A stretch of DNA of 64,000 nt from CAWVSB01 sp046710535 (GTDB lineage Bacteria; Pseudomonadota; Gammaproteobacteria; Pseudomonadales; CAWVSB01). Positions 44,791 to 53,439 of this stretch are shown piece after piece. The notes beneath the pieces were generated by a model. It was not told the DNA's origin and made no database searches. It was given only the letters and a program-made list of their open reading frames with translations. The first letter of the stretch is position 1. The number at the start of each line of letters is the position of its first letter. The stretch is from assembly GCA_046710535.1 (NCBI GenBank), contig JBKEHH010000005.1:124001-188000 (forward strand), in the 5' to 3' direction. Position numbers and translations under genes: made by a program.

Positions 44791-44887
44791 TGCTTGTTTG
44801 TTGCTACGCAATCCTTGCTAGCAGTGGTATCTTTAACGTTTTGTGGCTTTACGCCAACTTATAAATGCTTAGGGAATTCAAACTACC

Positions 44888-46105
44888 ATGTTCAGGCTAG
44901 CAAACAAACATATCATCGTTGGTATTAGCGGCGGCATTGCGGCCTACAAAGCAGCCGAATTAGTTAGGCGGTTAAAAGACACTGGCGCGGATGTGCGAGT
45001 GGTAATGACCAAGGCTGCACAGGAATTTATAACGCCACTTACTCTGCAGGCCCTGTCTGGCAATCCAGTACATACCACTTTATTAGATACCAAAGCTGAA
45101 GCGGCCATGGGGCATATTGAGCTAGCGCGCTGGGCCGATCTAATACTCATTGCGCCATGCAGTGCAAATCTAATGGCACGCCTTGCTAGCGGCAAAGCTG
45201 ACGACTTATTGACTACCCTGATACTCGCTACCAGTGCTCCCGTTGCTATTGCTCCAGCAATGAATCAAGCGATGTGGGCAGATCCGGCAACACAGCAAAA
45301 TCTTGCTCAGCTGCAACAGCGTCACTTTCACATTTTTGGCCCAGCTAGTGGCGATCAAGCATGCGGCGACGTGGGTCTTGGCAGAATGCTAGAAGCTGAA
45401 GAACTACGCGACCTTGCCGCCAATCTTTTTGATAGTCGCGCATTAGACGGCAAGCGAGTTGTTATTACCGCGGGCCCCACCCGCGAAGCTATAGATCCGG
45501 TGCGCTACATTAGCAATAAGTCTTCCGGGAAAATGGGTTTCGCACTAGCTCAAGCCGCAGTGGAAGCTGGCGCAAAAACTGTATTGATTGCTGGCCCGGT
45601 TGACCTGCCAACCCCAGCTAATGCACAGCGGATTGATGTTGTCAGCGCAGAAGATATGCTTGCGGCAAGCATGAAAGCGGTTAGTGGCGCTGATATTTTT
45701 ATCGCAACTGCAGCAGTTGCTGATTATCGCCCAGTAAATTGTGCTCACCAAAAAATCAAGAAAATGGCTAGCAGTACGGCTAAAATGACTATTGAGCTGG
45801 AGCAAAATCCCGATATTGTTGCAACGGTTGCAGCGCTCAGCCCAAAACCATTTACCGTTGGTTTTGCCGCCGAAACTCAAGATGTTTTGAGCTATGCACA
45901 AGCCAAGCTGACAAGTAAAAAGCTCGATATGATTATCGCTAACGATGTATCAAACACTGATATTGGCTTTAACAGCGATGACAATTCGGTTAGCGTAATC
46001 TGGGAGCATGGACAGAAAGAGTATCCGCAAATGAGTAAACATCAGTTAGCTCGTCAGCTCATTGACGACATAGCTAAGCGATTAATCGCCAATATTAAGT
46101 ATTAG
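44888..46105 (+). CDS. coaBC: Bifunctional phosphopantothenoylcysteine decarboxylase / phosphopantothenate-cysteine ligase
   Basis: Two consecutive CoA biosynthesis steps in one 405-residue flavoprotein. The CoaC half (1-190) shows GISGGIAAYKAAELVRRL, active-site His in MGHIELARWAD, PAMNQAMW and CGDVGLGRM. The CoaB half shows KRVVITAGPTREAIDPVRYISNKSSGKMG and the lid region KIKKM. In most relatives dut follows directly; here the next gene is algC with only 102 bases between, so dut is missing from this site. Confidence 0.96.
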   Translation: MFRLANKHIIVGISGGIAAYKAAELVRRLKDTGADVRVVMTKAAQEFITPLTLQALSGNPVHTTLLDTKAEAAMGHIELARWADLILIAPCSANLMARLASGKADDLLTTLILATSAPVAIAPAMNQAMWADPATQQNLAQLQQRHFHIFGPASGDQACGDVGLGRMLEAEELRDLAANLFDSRALDGKRVVITAGPTREAIDPVRYISNKSSGKMGFALAQAAVEAGAKTVLIAGPVDLPTPANAQRIDVVSAEDMLAASMKAVSGADIFIATAAVADYRPVNCAHQKIKKMASSTAKMTIELEQNPDIVATVAALSPKPFTVGFAAETQDVLSYAQAKLTSKKLDMIIANDVSNTDIGFNSDDNSVSVIWEHGQKEYPQMSKHQLARQLIDDIAKRLIANIKY

Positions 46106-46207
46106 TACTGAAAAATCAGCTCCCGTTAAGGGGCGGCTGTGCTAATCTAGCAGACTAGGATAAAAAAATAAAAACACCTAAGCATCAATAGGACTTTGAG
46201 TTAGAGC

Positions 46208-48742
46208 GTGGCCAAAAAAAGTAATAGACAAGTAGATAGCTCGCTATCTGCAGGCAAGCAATTGCTAGCGAAGCCGCTGGCAATATTTGTTGCCTGCGTT
46301 TGCATTATATTGTTAGCTATAGCTGGAATAACCAACCTAGTATTTTTGAACAGCGCAAGTCAGATTCAGCTCAAGTTAACCGCCAATCAGCAAGCAGAGG
46401 ATTATTCTAGAGCCATCTCCAGCTATCTTGAAGGCCATCAGAAAGACCTCGAAAGACTAATTACTCAGCCTCGTATTGTTAATATTTTTTTGAATAAAGA
46501 TCCAGCTGAAATAGCTGCTGTCGAAGATGAATTTAAAAATGCGTTTGCCGATGCAATCGCATTAAAATTAATTCCTTTAACCGCGCTGGGCACTGCCGAC
46601 CCGCACTTTTCAAAACTGCTCTTAGCCACCATCGAAGTTGACATGATTCAGCGCGCTATTGCTGGGCAAAAAGTTCTCGCTGAAGGCTACAAGCAAGAAG
46701 GAAATAGGGTAGGGCTGCTGGCGGTTCATAAAACCGAGACTGGCGAAGTTAACGGCGTTCTATTAATCAGTTTAAAACTTAAGGGCTTATACCGCCTACT
46801 CATTAGTATTGCTGAGAACCAGCGTCAATTAAAGCTCGCTCAAGCACATAGTCAGAATAACAAACTTTCACTTGCGGAAATTGGTAGCTCCGCCACTAAC
46901 GCGCCAGTGATTACAAAAAGTATTGCTCTGGCACATAATTGGCAGCTGGAATTTCGTCCATCAGAAGCCTTAACGAAAACCGCATCTATAGATGGTGGAA
47001 TTACCTGGACAATTTTTGGTGTGTCGGCGGTACTGATAATAGTCTTTGGCTGGATTACTTATAGACTAACGACCGCCCGCCTAGATGCTGATATCAACAC
47101 AATTGGTACGACGCTGGTGCGCTGGAGTAAAGGTAAGCAAGGCAAATCCCCTGAGTTAAAAATCAGCGACCTAAACGAAATTTTATTTCTCGCTAAAACG
47201 CTAGTCATAGCTCGAAAAAAAGCCGCCAGCCTACCTGCTGAAACGACCTTAGATTCAGAGCCTCAAAAAGCAGCGCCATTACCGCAACCACCTGCTGAGC
47301 CAGAAGAGCTAGTGGGATTACCCGACGAGCTGAAAATGGATTTGTTTGGTTATCAAGACACGACCTCAGAAGCTGTTAAACCAGAGATTTTCAGAGCTTA
47401 TGACGTAAGAGGTCTAGCAAATATCGAGCTATCTAAGTCTGCTGCTTACCAAATTGGCATGGCGCTTGGTAGTGAAGCAAAAGAAACGGAAAACTCTGAC
47501 ATTATCGTTGGTAGAGATGGCAGGAATTCAAGCCCCGATCTGTCAGACAACTTTATTCGTGGGATCATTGATAGTGGCTGTAACGTAATAAATTTAGGCG
47601 CTGTTCCAACTCCTTTAGTTTATTTTGCTACCCATAAACTGCACGCTAATAATGGCGCAATTATTACTGGCAGTCATTTAGACTCAGAATACAACGGAAT
47701 AAAAATGGTTCTCAATAACGTCGCCCTCGCTGATGACGCCATTCAAAACCTAGCAACAAGGATAACTAACCAAAACTTTAGCTATGGCCTCGGAGACCAC
47801 ACCGACTTAGACATTATCCAGCATTATATAGATGATGTTGTCTCGGACATATCGCTGAGTAAAAGTCTAAAGGTAGTAGTTGATTGTGCCAATGCTATTC
47901 CAGCTATTGTCGCGCCTGAGCTACTGGCAACACTTAACTGTGAAGTGATCCCATTATTTTGTGAACTAGATGGTAACTTCCCTAATCATTCGCCAAACCC
48001 TAATAAAAAAATACATTTAAAAAGTCTTGTTGATAATGTAAAGCTGCATAAAGCTGATCTAGGACTAGCCTTTGACGGTGATGGCGATCGAGTAGTAGCG
48101 GTCACTGGGTCTGGACGCATAGTTAGCTCCGATAATCTGGCAACTTTATTTGTTCGGAATATCTTAAATGAAAGTAAAAATGCTAATATTGTTGCCGACG
48201 TTAAGTGTGGGCGAAATTTAGAAAGAGCTATAATACAAAATGGCGGTAATTTTATAATGTCGGCAAGTGGCCACTCTCGAATTAAAAGAGCGATGGCTGA
48301 GAACCAAGCTATTTTTGGCGCTGAATATACTGGGCACTTATTTTTTGCAGATCGTTGGCTTGGCTTTGATGACGGCCTATACAGCGCTGCCCGGCTAATT
48401 GAATTAATCGTAGATTCAGGCAAGTCCCTAGATGAACTCACAGCGACATTGCCGATAAGCCATTCACCAGAGGAAATTTTAGTTCCGGTAGCCGACGGTG
48501 ATCAGTTTGCCATCGTCAATTCCATTAAAGACAACGCCTCTTGGCAAGATGCTAGTGTTAATACAATTGACGGCCTGCGAGTCGATTATGAGAACGGCTG
48601 GGGTTTAATTAGAGGATCAAATACAGCCTCAAATCTTTCTTTAAGATTTGAGGCTACAGATGCTAAAGCTCTTAGCGAAATTCAAAGTAAATTCCGCCAA
48701 GCTATAAAAGTAGCGAGACCTAATTTAAAACTAAGGTTCTAA
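46208..48742 (+). CDS. algC: Membrane-anchored phosphomannomutase/phosphoglucomutase (AlgC type)
   Basis: 844 residues; GTG start. The N-terminal half has two TMs (about 20-42 and 262-284) around an extracytoplasmic sensor-like domain, then a Pro/Glu-rich linker. The catalytic half starts near 395 (EIFRAYDVRGLANIELS). The phosphoserine loop reads TGSHLDSEYNG (Ser489) where the family has SHNP. Metal loop FDGDGDR (about 622-628), sugar loop GAEYTGH (Glu706) and phosphate loop RGSNTASNLSLRFEA are intact. It supplies mannose- and glucose-1-phosphate for LPS, exopolysaccharide and GDP-sugars. Long AlgC forms with an N-terminal membrane part occur in Pseudomonas. Confidence 0.9.
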   Translation: MAKKSNRQVDSSLSAGKQLLAKPLAIFVACVCIILLAIAGITNLVFLNSASQIQLKLTANQQAEDYSRAISSYLEGHQKDLERLITQPRIVNIFLNKDPAEIAAVEDEFKNAFADAIALKLIPLTALGTADPHFSKLLLATIEVDMIQRAIAGQKVLAEGYKQEGNRVGLLAVHKTETGEVNGVLLISLKLKGLYRLLISIAENQRQLKLAQAHSQNNKLSLAEIGSSATNAPVITKSIALAHNWQLEFRPSEALTKTASIDGGITWTIFGVSAVLIIVFGWITYRLTTARLDADINTIGTTLVRWSKGKQGKSPELKISDLNEILFLAKTLVIARKKAASLPAETTLDSEPQKAAPLPQPPAEPEELVGLPDELKMDLFGYQDTTSEAVKPEIFRAYDVRGLANIELSKSAAYQIGMALGSEAKETENSDIIVGRDGRNSSPDLSDNFIRGIIDSGCNVINLGAVPTPLVYFATHKLHANNGAIITGSHLDSEYNGIKMVLNNVALADDAIQNLATRITNQNFSYGLGDHTDLDIIQHYIDDVVSDISLSKSLKVVVDCANAIPAIVAPELLATLNCEVIPLFCELDGNFPNHSPNPNKKIHLKSLVDNVKLHKADLGLAFDGDGDRVVAVTGSGRIVSSDNLATLFVRNILNESKNANIVADVKCGRNLERAIIQNGGNFIMSASGHSRIKRAMAENQAIFGAEYTGHLFFADRWLGFDDGLYSAARLIELIVDSGKSLDELTATLPISHSPEEILVPVADGDQFAIVNSIKDNASWQDASVNTIDGLRVDYENGWGLIRGSNTASNLSLRFEATDAKALSEIQSKFRQAIKVARPNLKLRF

Positions 48743-48771
48743 ATTAGCCCAAAGAACCCACGGTACCAAAA

Positions 48772-49683
48772 ATGGAAAAAATAATGCCTCTTGATATAGA
48801 CAGCTCATTACTGACGGCGAAAGTCCTTACTGAAGCACTGCCATACATTCAAAAATTTGCTGGCAAAACTGTGGTCGTTAAATTCGGTGGCAATGCCATG
48901 GTTGATCCAGAGCTAAATCATCATTTCGCCAGAGACATTGTATTAATGAAATCGGTCGGAATGAATCCCGTTGTAGTGCATGGCGGTGGCCCGCAAATAG
49001 GGGCGCTATTAGCAAAACTAAATATTGAATCTAGCTTTATCGATGGCATGCGGGTCACTGATAGCCAAACTATGGACGTTGTAGAAATGGTCCTTGGTGG
49101 AAGTGTAAACAAAGAAATTGTTGGCACTATAAATCAGCACGGCGGTAAAGCTATTGGCATCACCGGCAAAGACGGCAATCTTATTCAAGCTAAGAAACTT
49201 AATGTCACCCGTGTTACTCCTGAAACAGATGTATCTGAAATTATTGATATGGGCCACGTCGGCCAGATCACAAAAATCAATACTGCCGTAATAGATATGT
49301 TAACGCAAAGTGACTTTATTCCCGTAATTGCACCAATTGGTATTGGCAGCGACGGTACGTCCTATAACATTAATGCCGATATTGTGGCAGGTAAAATAGC
49401 CGAGGTGATGCAAGCAGAGAAGCTTGTGTTATTGACAAATGTACCTGGTTTAATGGACAAAAGTGGCGAAGTACTAACCGGCTTAACAACCAAACAAGTT
49501 GACGACTTTATTGCCGATGGCACGATTCATGGAGGCATGCTGCCAAAAATTCGCTGCGCATTAGAAGCGGTAAAGTCTGGCGTTCACGCCGCCCATATTA
49601 TTGATGGCCGAGTGCCGCATGCGGTTTTGTTGGAAGTCCTCACCAGCACCGGGGTAGGAACACTCATTAGCAACGACACTTAA
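48772..49683 (+). CDS. argB: Acetylglutamate kinase
   Basis: Second step of arginine synthesis. 303 residues from the first ATG; the in-frame ATG at 48784 (MPLDIDSSLLTAKVLTEALPYI) may be the true start. Amino-acid kinase motifs are VVKFGGNAMVD, VVVHGGGPQIGALL, FIDGMRVTDSQTMDVVEMVLGG, GITGKDGN, NINADIVAGKIAEVM and GGMLPKIRCALEAV. It lies 29 bases after algC and before slmA, the conserved order. Confidence 0.96.
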   Translation: MEKIMPLDIDSSLLTAKVLTEALPYIQKFAGKTVVVKFGGNAMVDPELNHHFARDIVLMKSVGMNPVVVHGGGPQIGALLAKLNIESSFIDGMRVTDSQTMDVVEMVLGGSVNKEIVGTINQHGGKAIGITGKDGNLIQAKKLNVTRVTPETDVSEIIDMGHVGQITKINTAVIDMLTQSDFIPVIAPIGIGSDGTSYNINADIVAGKIAEVMQAEKLVLLTNVPGLMDKSGEVLTGLTTKQVDDFIADGTIHGGMLPKIRCALEAVKSGVHAAHIIDGRVPHAVLLEVLTSTGVGTLISNDT

Positions 49684-49728
49684 TTTATGCTATTAATTAT
49701 TTTCAAACTATAGAATCGAAGCAGACCA

Positions 49729-50328
49729 ATGCCAGACAAAAAAATTAAAACCAATCGTCGCCAACAAATCCTAGAATCGCTAGTACATATGTTGGAGGTT
49801 AATCCTGGTTGTCGGATTACAACTGCAGCACTAGCAAAAGAAGTCGGAGTGTCTGAAGCGGCATTGTATAGGCATTTCCCCAGTAAATTTAAGATGTTTG
49901 AAGCATTGATCGACTATGCGGAAGAAACAATTTTTTCACGAGTGTCAACAATTTTAAAAGATCATTCCGGTGCAGAAGATCGAATCAATCATATTTTAAC
50001 CTTGATGCTAACCTTTACCGGCCGCAACCCCGGCATAACCAGAATCTTGACTGGCGATGCATTGGTTGGCGAAAACGACCGCCTTCATGCGCGTGTTATC
50101 CAATTATTTGGTCGTCTTGAAACTCAGTTAAAGCAAATATTGAGGGATGCTGAGTTAACTGAAGGCCTGCGCCCCTCAACAACTAACAGCGTTGCTGCGA
50201 ACATGCTAATGGCTTTCTTAGAAGGGCGGATTAGTCAATTTGTACGCAGCAATTTTAAAAAATTGCCGATGGAAAACTGGTCTGAGCAGTGGCCAGTTAT
50301 TATGGCCGGGTTCTTCCACTCAGTTTAG
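49729..50328 (+). CDS. slmA: Nucleoid occlusion factor SlmA (TetR family)
   Basis: DNA-bound inhibitor of FtsZ ring assembly over the nucleoid. It has 199 residues. The helix-turn-helix is ITTAALAKEVGVSEAALYRHFPSKFKMFEALIDYAE, a SlmA signature. The C-terminal half contains ILTGDALVGENDRLHARVIQLFGRLETQLKQ. Position after argB matches Pseudomonas. Its 3-prime end overlaps the convergent DUF4124 gene by 4 bases. Confidence 0.94.
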   Translation: MPDKKIKTNRRQQILESLVHMLEVNPGCRITTAALAKEVGVSEAALYRHFPSKFKMFEALIDYAEETIFSRVSTILKDHSGAEDRINHILTLMLTFTGRNPGITRILTGDALVGENDRLHARVIQLFGRLETQLKQILRDAELTEGLRPSTTNSVAANMLMAFLEGRISQFVRSNFKKLPMENWSEQWPVIMAGFFHSV

Positions 50329-50990
50329 CGTTTTTGATATGCATCTAGGCGTTCGCGTAGCATTTTAAAACGCTTTATATCGGCGTCATAATCTTTTGCC
50401 ACGGTTATTTTCTCTTGCCCGCGCCGATCTATAGAGTCGATAACTAACTGCAGCTCATTCTTAAAAGCAATCAGGGTTACTCTTCTCGTTTCACTAAGCT
50501 CTTCACCTTCACGCTCTAGCTCTGCTGCCTCCATTTGTTGTACTTCAATGTCCTTTTTAAGTTTCTTTAAGCTATTTCGATTTAGTAAAATAGCCACATC
50601 AATAACACTCAAAGCGCGATTTTTAGCCTGGCTGATTTCGTCGACCTGGCTATAACGCAATAGCAATTTTTCATCCCATTCTCGCAATCGCTTTTTCTCA
50701 GCCTGCTCTGCTTGCAAGCGCTCTCTTTCTAGCTTCGATTCGTTAAGCTCAATGGTCGTTTTTTGTGGCGGTACAACGGTCACAATCTCACCATGATAGG
50801 TAATCACCTCATAACCTTTATCAGCGTACTCGGGTGGAATGACATCATTAATTACTTTAGTACCGGCAGAATTTGTATAGCGGTACACTTTTTTGGTCTG
50901 TCCATAGCTACTAACCGTCACCAATGACAGCGCGACAATTACAATAAAGCTGCTGCTAAGCCAGTTCATACGATCAATTACTAATGCCAT
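50325..50990 (-). CDS. DUF4124 exported coiled-coil protein
   Basis: 221 residues. A hydrophobic signal segment (NWLSSSFIVIVALSLVTVSS, cleavage before YGQ) is followed by a DUF4124 domain (KKVYRYTNSAGTKVINDVIPPEYADKGYEVI), then a long charged coiled coil (about 90-215, rich in Glu, Arg and Lys) that probably reaches into the periplasm. No enzymatic motif. The first ATG overlaps pyrE by 17 bases; the ATG at 50969 is an alternative start and leaves the signal intact. Function unknown. Confidence 0.8.
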   Translation of the reverse strand: MALVIDRMNWLSSSFIVIVALSLVTVSSYGQTKKVYRYTNSAGTKVINDVIPPEYADKGYEVITYHGEIVTVVPPQKTTIELNESKLERERLQAEQAEKKRLREWDEKLLLRYSQVDEISQAKNRALSVIDVAILLNRNSLKKLKKDIEVQQMEAAELEREGEELSETRRVTLIAFKNELQLVIDSIDRRGQEKITVAKDYDADIKRFKMLRERLDAYQKR

Positions 50991-51621
50991 ATTGTTCTCG
51001 GTAACCTTCCATTTGTTGGATTAATTGGCCGTTCTCGCCCTGCATTGTTAAATAATCAACAATATTATTTAATCGAACAATACTTATGACTGTCAAATTA
51101 AAATCTCGCTCCACCTCTTGAATCGCTGACAACTGGCCTTTACCCCGCTCCTCTCTATCCAATCCTATTAAAACCGCCTTGGGATTAGCATTTGCTGCAG
51201 TAATAATATCTATCACTTCTCTAACTGCTGTACCAGCGGTTATTACATCATCGATAATAACAACATCACCTGCAAGTTGTGCCCCGACAATTGTGCCGCC
51301 CTCGCCATGATCTTTAGCCTCTTTACGATTGAACGCATAAGGAACTGATTTGCCGTCTGCTGCCAGTGCTATCGCAGTACTAGCCGCTAAAGGAATGCCC
51401 TTATAAGCTGGCCCGAATAGTAGATCATACTCAACACCGCTGCGGCTTAAAGCCTCGGCATAGCACCGCCCTAAAGTCGCTAAGTTGGCACCGGTACAAA
51501 AACTCCCCGCATTAAAAAAGTAGGGACTTTTACGCCCAGATTTCAATGTGAACTCACCAAATTTCAAGGCCCCAACTTCAATCGCCATTTCAATAAAATC
51601 GCGTTGGTATTGTTCAATCAA
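50974..51621 (-). CDS. pyrE: Orotate phosphoribosyltransferase
   Basis: Converts orotate and PRPP to OMP in pyrimidine synthesis. It has 215 residues. It shows FGEFTLKSGRKSPYFFNAGSF, FGPAYKGIPLAASTAIAL, YAFNRKEAKDHGEGG, and the PRPP-binding loop VVIIDDVITAGTAVREVIDII. It is divergent from crc with about 150 bases between them, and overlaps the DUF4124 gene start, suggesting cotranscription. Confidence 0.97.
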   Translation of the reverse strand: MIEQYQRDFIEMAIEVGALKFGEFTLKSGRKSPYFFNAGSFCTGANLATLGRCYAEALSRSGVEYDLLFGPAYKGIPLAASTAIALAADGKSVPYAFNRKEAKDHGEGGTIVGAQLAGDVVIIDDVITAGTAVREVIDIITAANANPKAVLIGLDREERGKGQLSAIQEVERDFNLTVISIVRLNNIVDYLTMQGENGQLIQQMEGYREQYGISN

Positions 51622-51717
51622 AAGTATTTCTCCGCATAAGATCTATAAATTATCACCATTCTACTTTTTTCTGCATTAGCTAGCACTCATCATGTCACAT
51701 ATTTCTGCTTGATTAGT

Positions 51718-51746
51718 TTTCCATCAGCGCGCGCCTTCGGTATGAT
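51718..51746 (+). promoter_or_regulatory. Candidate sigma70 promoter of crc
   Basis: TTTCCA (51718-51723), a 17-base spacer, then TATGAT (51741-51746), about 25 bases upstream of the crc ATG, which is itself preceded by GAGGG. Consensus match only. Confidence 0.4.
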
Positions 51747-51771
51747 GCAGGCTCGAACTTGAGGGTAGATT

Positions 51772-52539
51772 ATGCGAGTTATTAGCTTTTGCGCCGACGG
51801 CATTAAAACAGCCGCTGAAAATGGTTTTTATGACTGGGTTAGTCAACAGGATGCAGACTTTATCTGCATTCAAGACCTGCGCGCGCAAGAATACGAACTG
51901 CAGGCAGATTTGTTTCATCCCCAAGGGTATTTCGGCTACTTTTTTGACTCACCCAGCCCGGCAACCAATGGTGTGGCCATTTACGTAAAAGATATGCCCA
52001 AAGCTATTATGACTGGCCTTGGTTTTGGTGAAGACGACATGGAAGCCCGCTATATTCAGGCTGACTACGACCATATTAGTATTGGCTGCCTATTGGCACC
52101 TCAAGCAGCAGCTGGTGATACCGATGGGCTTGAACGCAAAGCCAAATTCTACGAGATGTATCACAACCATCTCAATAAAATTCGCAATAAACGACGTGAA
52201 TATATTATTTGTGGCAGCTGGTTTATCGCTCATCGCGATGAAGATGTGCAGTCTCTTAATGGCGCTACCGGTAAATATGGGTTTTTAGATGAAGAACGCC
52301 AATGGCTAGATATTCTCTACCGTGACCTAGGATATTCGGACGCATTTCGCCGAATTAACTCTGACCACGACGAATTTACCTGGTGGCCCGACAGTAATCG
52401 AGCAGCCAACGGCTGGCGCACCGATTTTCAGATAATCTCTAGCGGCGTGCGCAACCGAGTTGATTACGGCGCGATCTATAAATCCAAAGAATTTTCCAGT
52501 CATGCGCCACTAATAATGGATTACGAGCTAGAAATCTAG
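51772..52539 (+). CDS. crc: Catabolite repression control protein Crc
   Basis: A 255-residue protein with the exonuclease III / EEP fold and the sequence pattern of Pseudomonas Crc, including IQADYD, KRREYIICGS and SSHAPLIMDY. Catalytic positions of ExoIII are replaced: Cys7 for the Asn in SFNINGL, Asp35 for the metal Glu, Ser149 and Phe151 for the Asp and Asn of GDMN, and Ser243 for the Asp before the catalytic His244. It is therefore predicted to have no nuclease activity. In Pseudomonas Crc acts with Hfq to block translation of catabolic mRNAs. Position between pyrE and rph is conserved. Confidence 0.9.
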   Translation: MRVISFCADGIKTAAENGFYDWVSQQDADFICIQDLRAQEYELQADLFHPQGYFGYFFDSPSPATNGVAIYVKDMPKAIMTGLGFGEDDMEARYIQADYDHISIGCLLAPQAAAGDTDGLERKAKFYEMYHNHLNKIRNKRREYIICGSWFIAHRDEDVQSLNGATGKYGFLDEERQWLDILYRDLGYSDAFRRINSDHDEFTWWPDSNRAANGWRTDFQIISSGVRNRVDYGAIYKSKEFSSHAPLIMDYELEI

Positions 52540-52547
52540 CTCGTAAT
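52520..52547. terminator. Perfect palindrome at the crc/rph convergent junction
   Basis: A 13-base arm (52520-52532) and its exact complement (52535-52547) are separated by AA; the core is GAGCTAGA/TCTAGCTC. It contains the last crc codons and the crc stop (52537-52539), and ends 7 bases from the rph stop. It could terminate or stabilise transcripts from both sides, although T-tracts are weak. Confidence 0.6.
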
Positions 52548-52553
52548 ACTTTG

Positions 52554-53279
52554 TTAATCGGCTAAGGCTTCCAGCTGTAACTCAATTAACTCTTTTATGC
52601 CTTTCTGCGCTAAAGCCAGCATTTCAGTCGCTTGGCTGCCAGTAAATATGCCATCCTCGGCAGTGCCTTGAATTTCGACAAAACCATCGGTACTGGTCAT
52701 TACCACATTCATATCAGTTTCAGCATTTGAGTCTTCTGGATAATCCAAATCTAAAACTACTTGCCCCTGATAAACACCCACAGATACCGAGGCAATCATA
52801 TGCTTCAACGGGCTCTCTTTGATCATGCCTTTTTCTTTCATCACAGTTAGCGCATCAACCAAAGCAACGCAGGCGCCAGTAATAGATGCTGTGCGCGTGC
52901 CACCGTCAGCTTGAATTACGTCACAATCAAATTTTAAGGTGTACTCACCCAAGGCCTGCATATCTACCGCTGCACGCATAGAGCGACCAATTAAACGCTG
53001 AATCTCCTGAGTGCGACCACTTTGTTTTCCTCGAGCTGCCTCTCGATCCATACGACTGCCGGTTGAGCGCGGCAACATTCCATACTCTGCGGTTAACCAG
53101 CCTTGGTTTTTACCCCGCAAAAAACGCGGCACGCCTGCTTCGACCGAAACCGTACAAAGTACTTTAGTATTGCCGTAACAGACCAAAACAGAGCCTTCCG
53201 CGTGGCAGGTATAGTTACGGGTAAATGAAATGGCGCGCAATTGATCGGCGTTTCTATCACTGGGTCGAAAAGTACTCAT
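52554..53279 (-). CDS. rph: Ribonuclease PH
   Basis: Phosphorolytic 3-prime exoribonuclease that trims tRNA precursors. About 241 residues from the ATG at 53277-53279 (MSTFRPSDRNADQLRAISFTRNY). It shows GSVLVCYGNTKVLCTVSVE, GWLTAEYGMLPRSTGSRMDREA, GRTQEIQRLIGRSMRA, DCDVIQADGGTRTASITGA and DLDYPEDSNAETDMNVVMT. A longer in-frame ATG (53318) is less likely because AAGGA precedes the chosen start. It is convergent with crc and divergent from yicC. Confidence 0.97.
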   Translation of the reverse strand: MSTFRPSDRNADQLRAISFTRNYTCHAEGSVLVCYGNTKVLCTVSVEAGVPRFLRGKNQGWLTAEYGMLPRSTGSRMDREAARGKQSGRTQEIQRLIGRSMRAAVDMQALGEYTLKFDCDVIQADGGTRTASITGACVALVDALTVMKEKGMIKESPLKHMIASVSVGVYQGQVVLDLDYPEDSNAETDMNVVMTSTDGFVEIQGTAEDGIFTGSQATEMLALAQKGIKELIELQLEALAD

Positions 53280-53286
53280 AGATAAA

Positions 53287-53291
53287 TCCTT
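53287..53291 (-). promoter_or_regulatory. Shine-Dalgarno that fixes the rph start
   Basis: AAGGA on the minus strand about 7 bases before the ATG at 53277-53279, supporting the 241-residue product over the 13-codon longer frame. Confidence 0.55.
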
Positions 53292-53439
53292 GTTGGGAAA
53301 TTTTGGCGCAGTATACACCAGCTTCTTTCAACTATAGGCAGTGGATGTGAGCAACCAAACTAGCAATTACAGAAACCAGATGTGGCTTGCTCTGGACTAG
53401 GCTAAAATAATTAGCCTCATAATACGAAGAGCACCAAAT

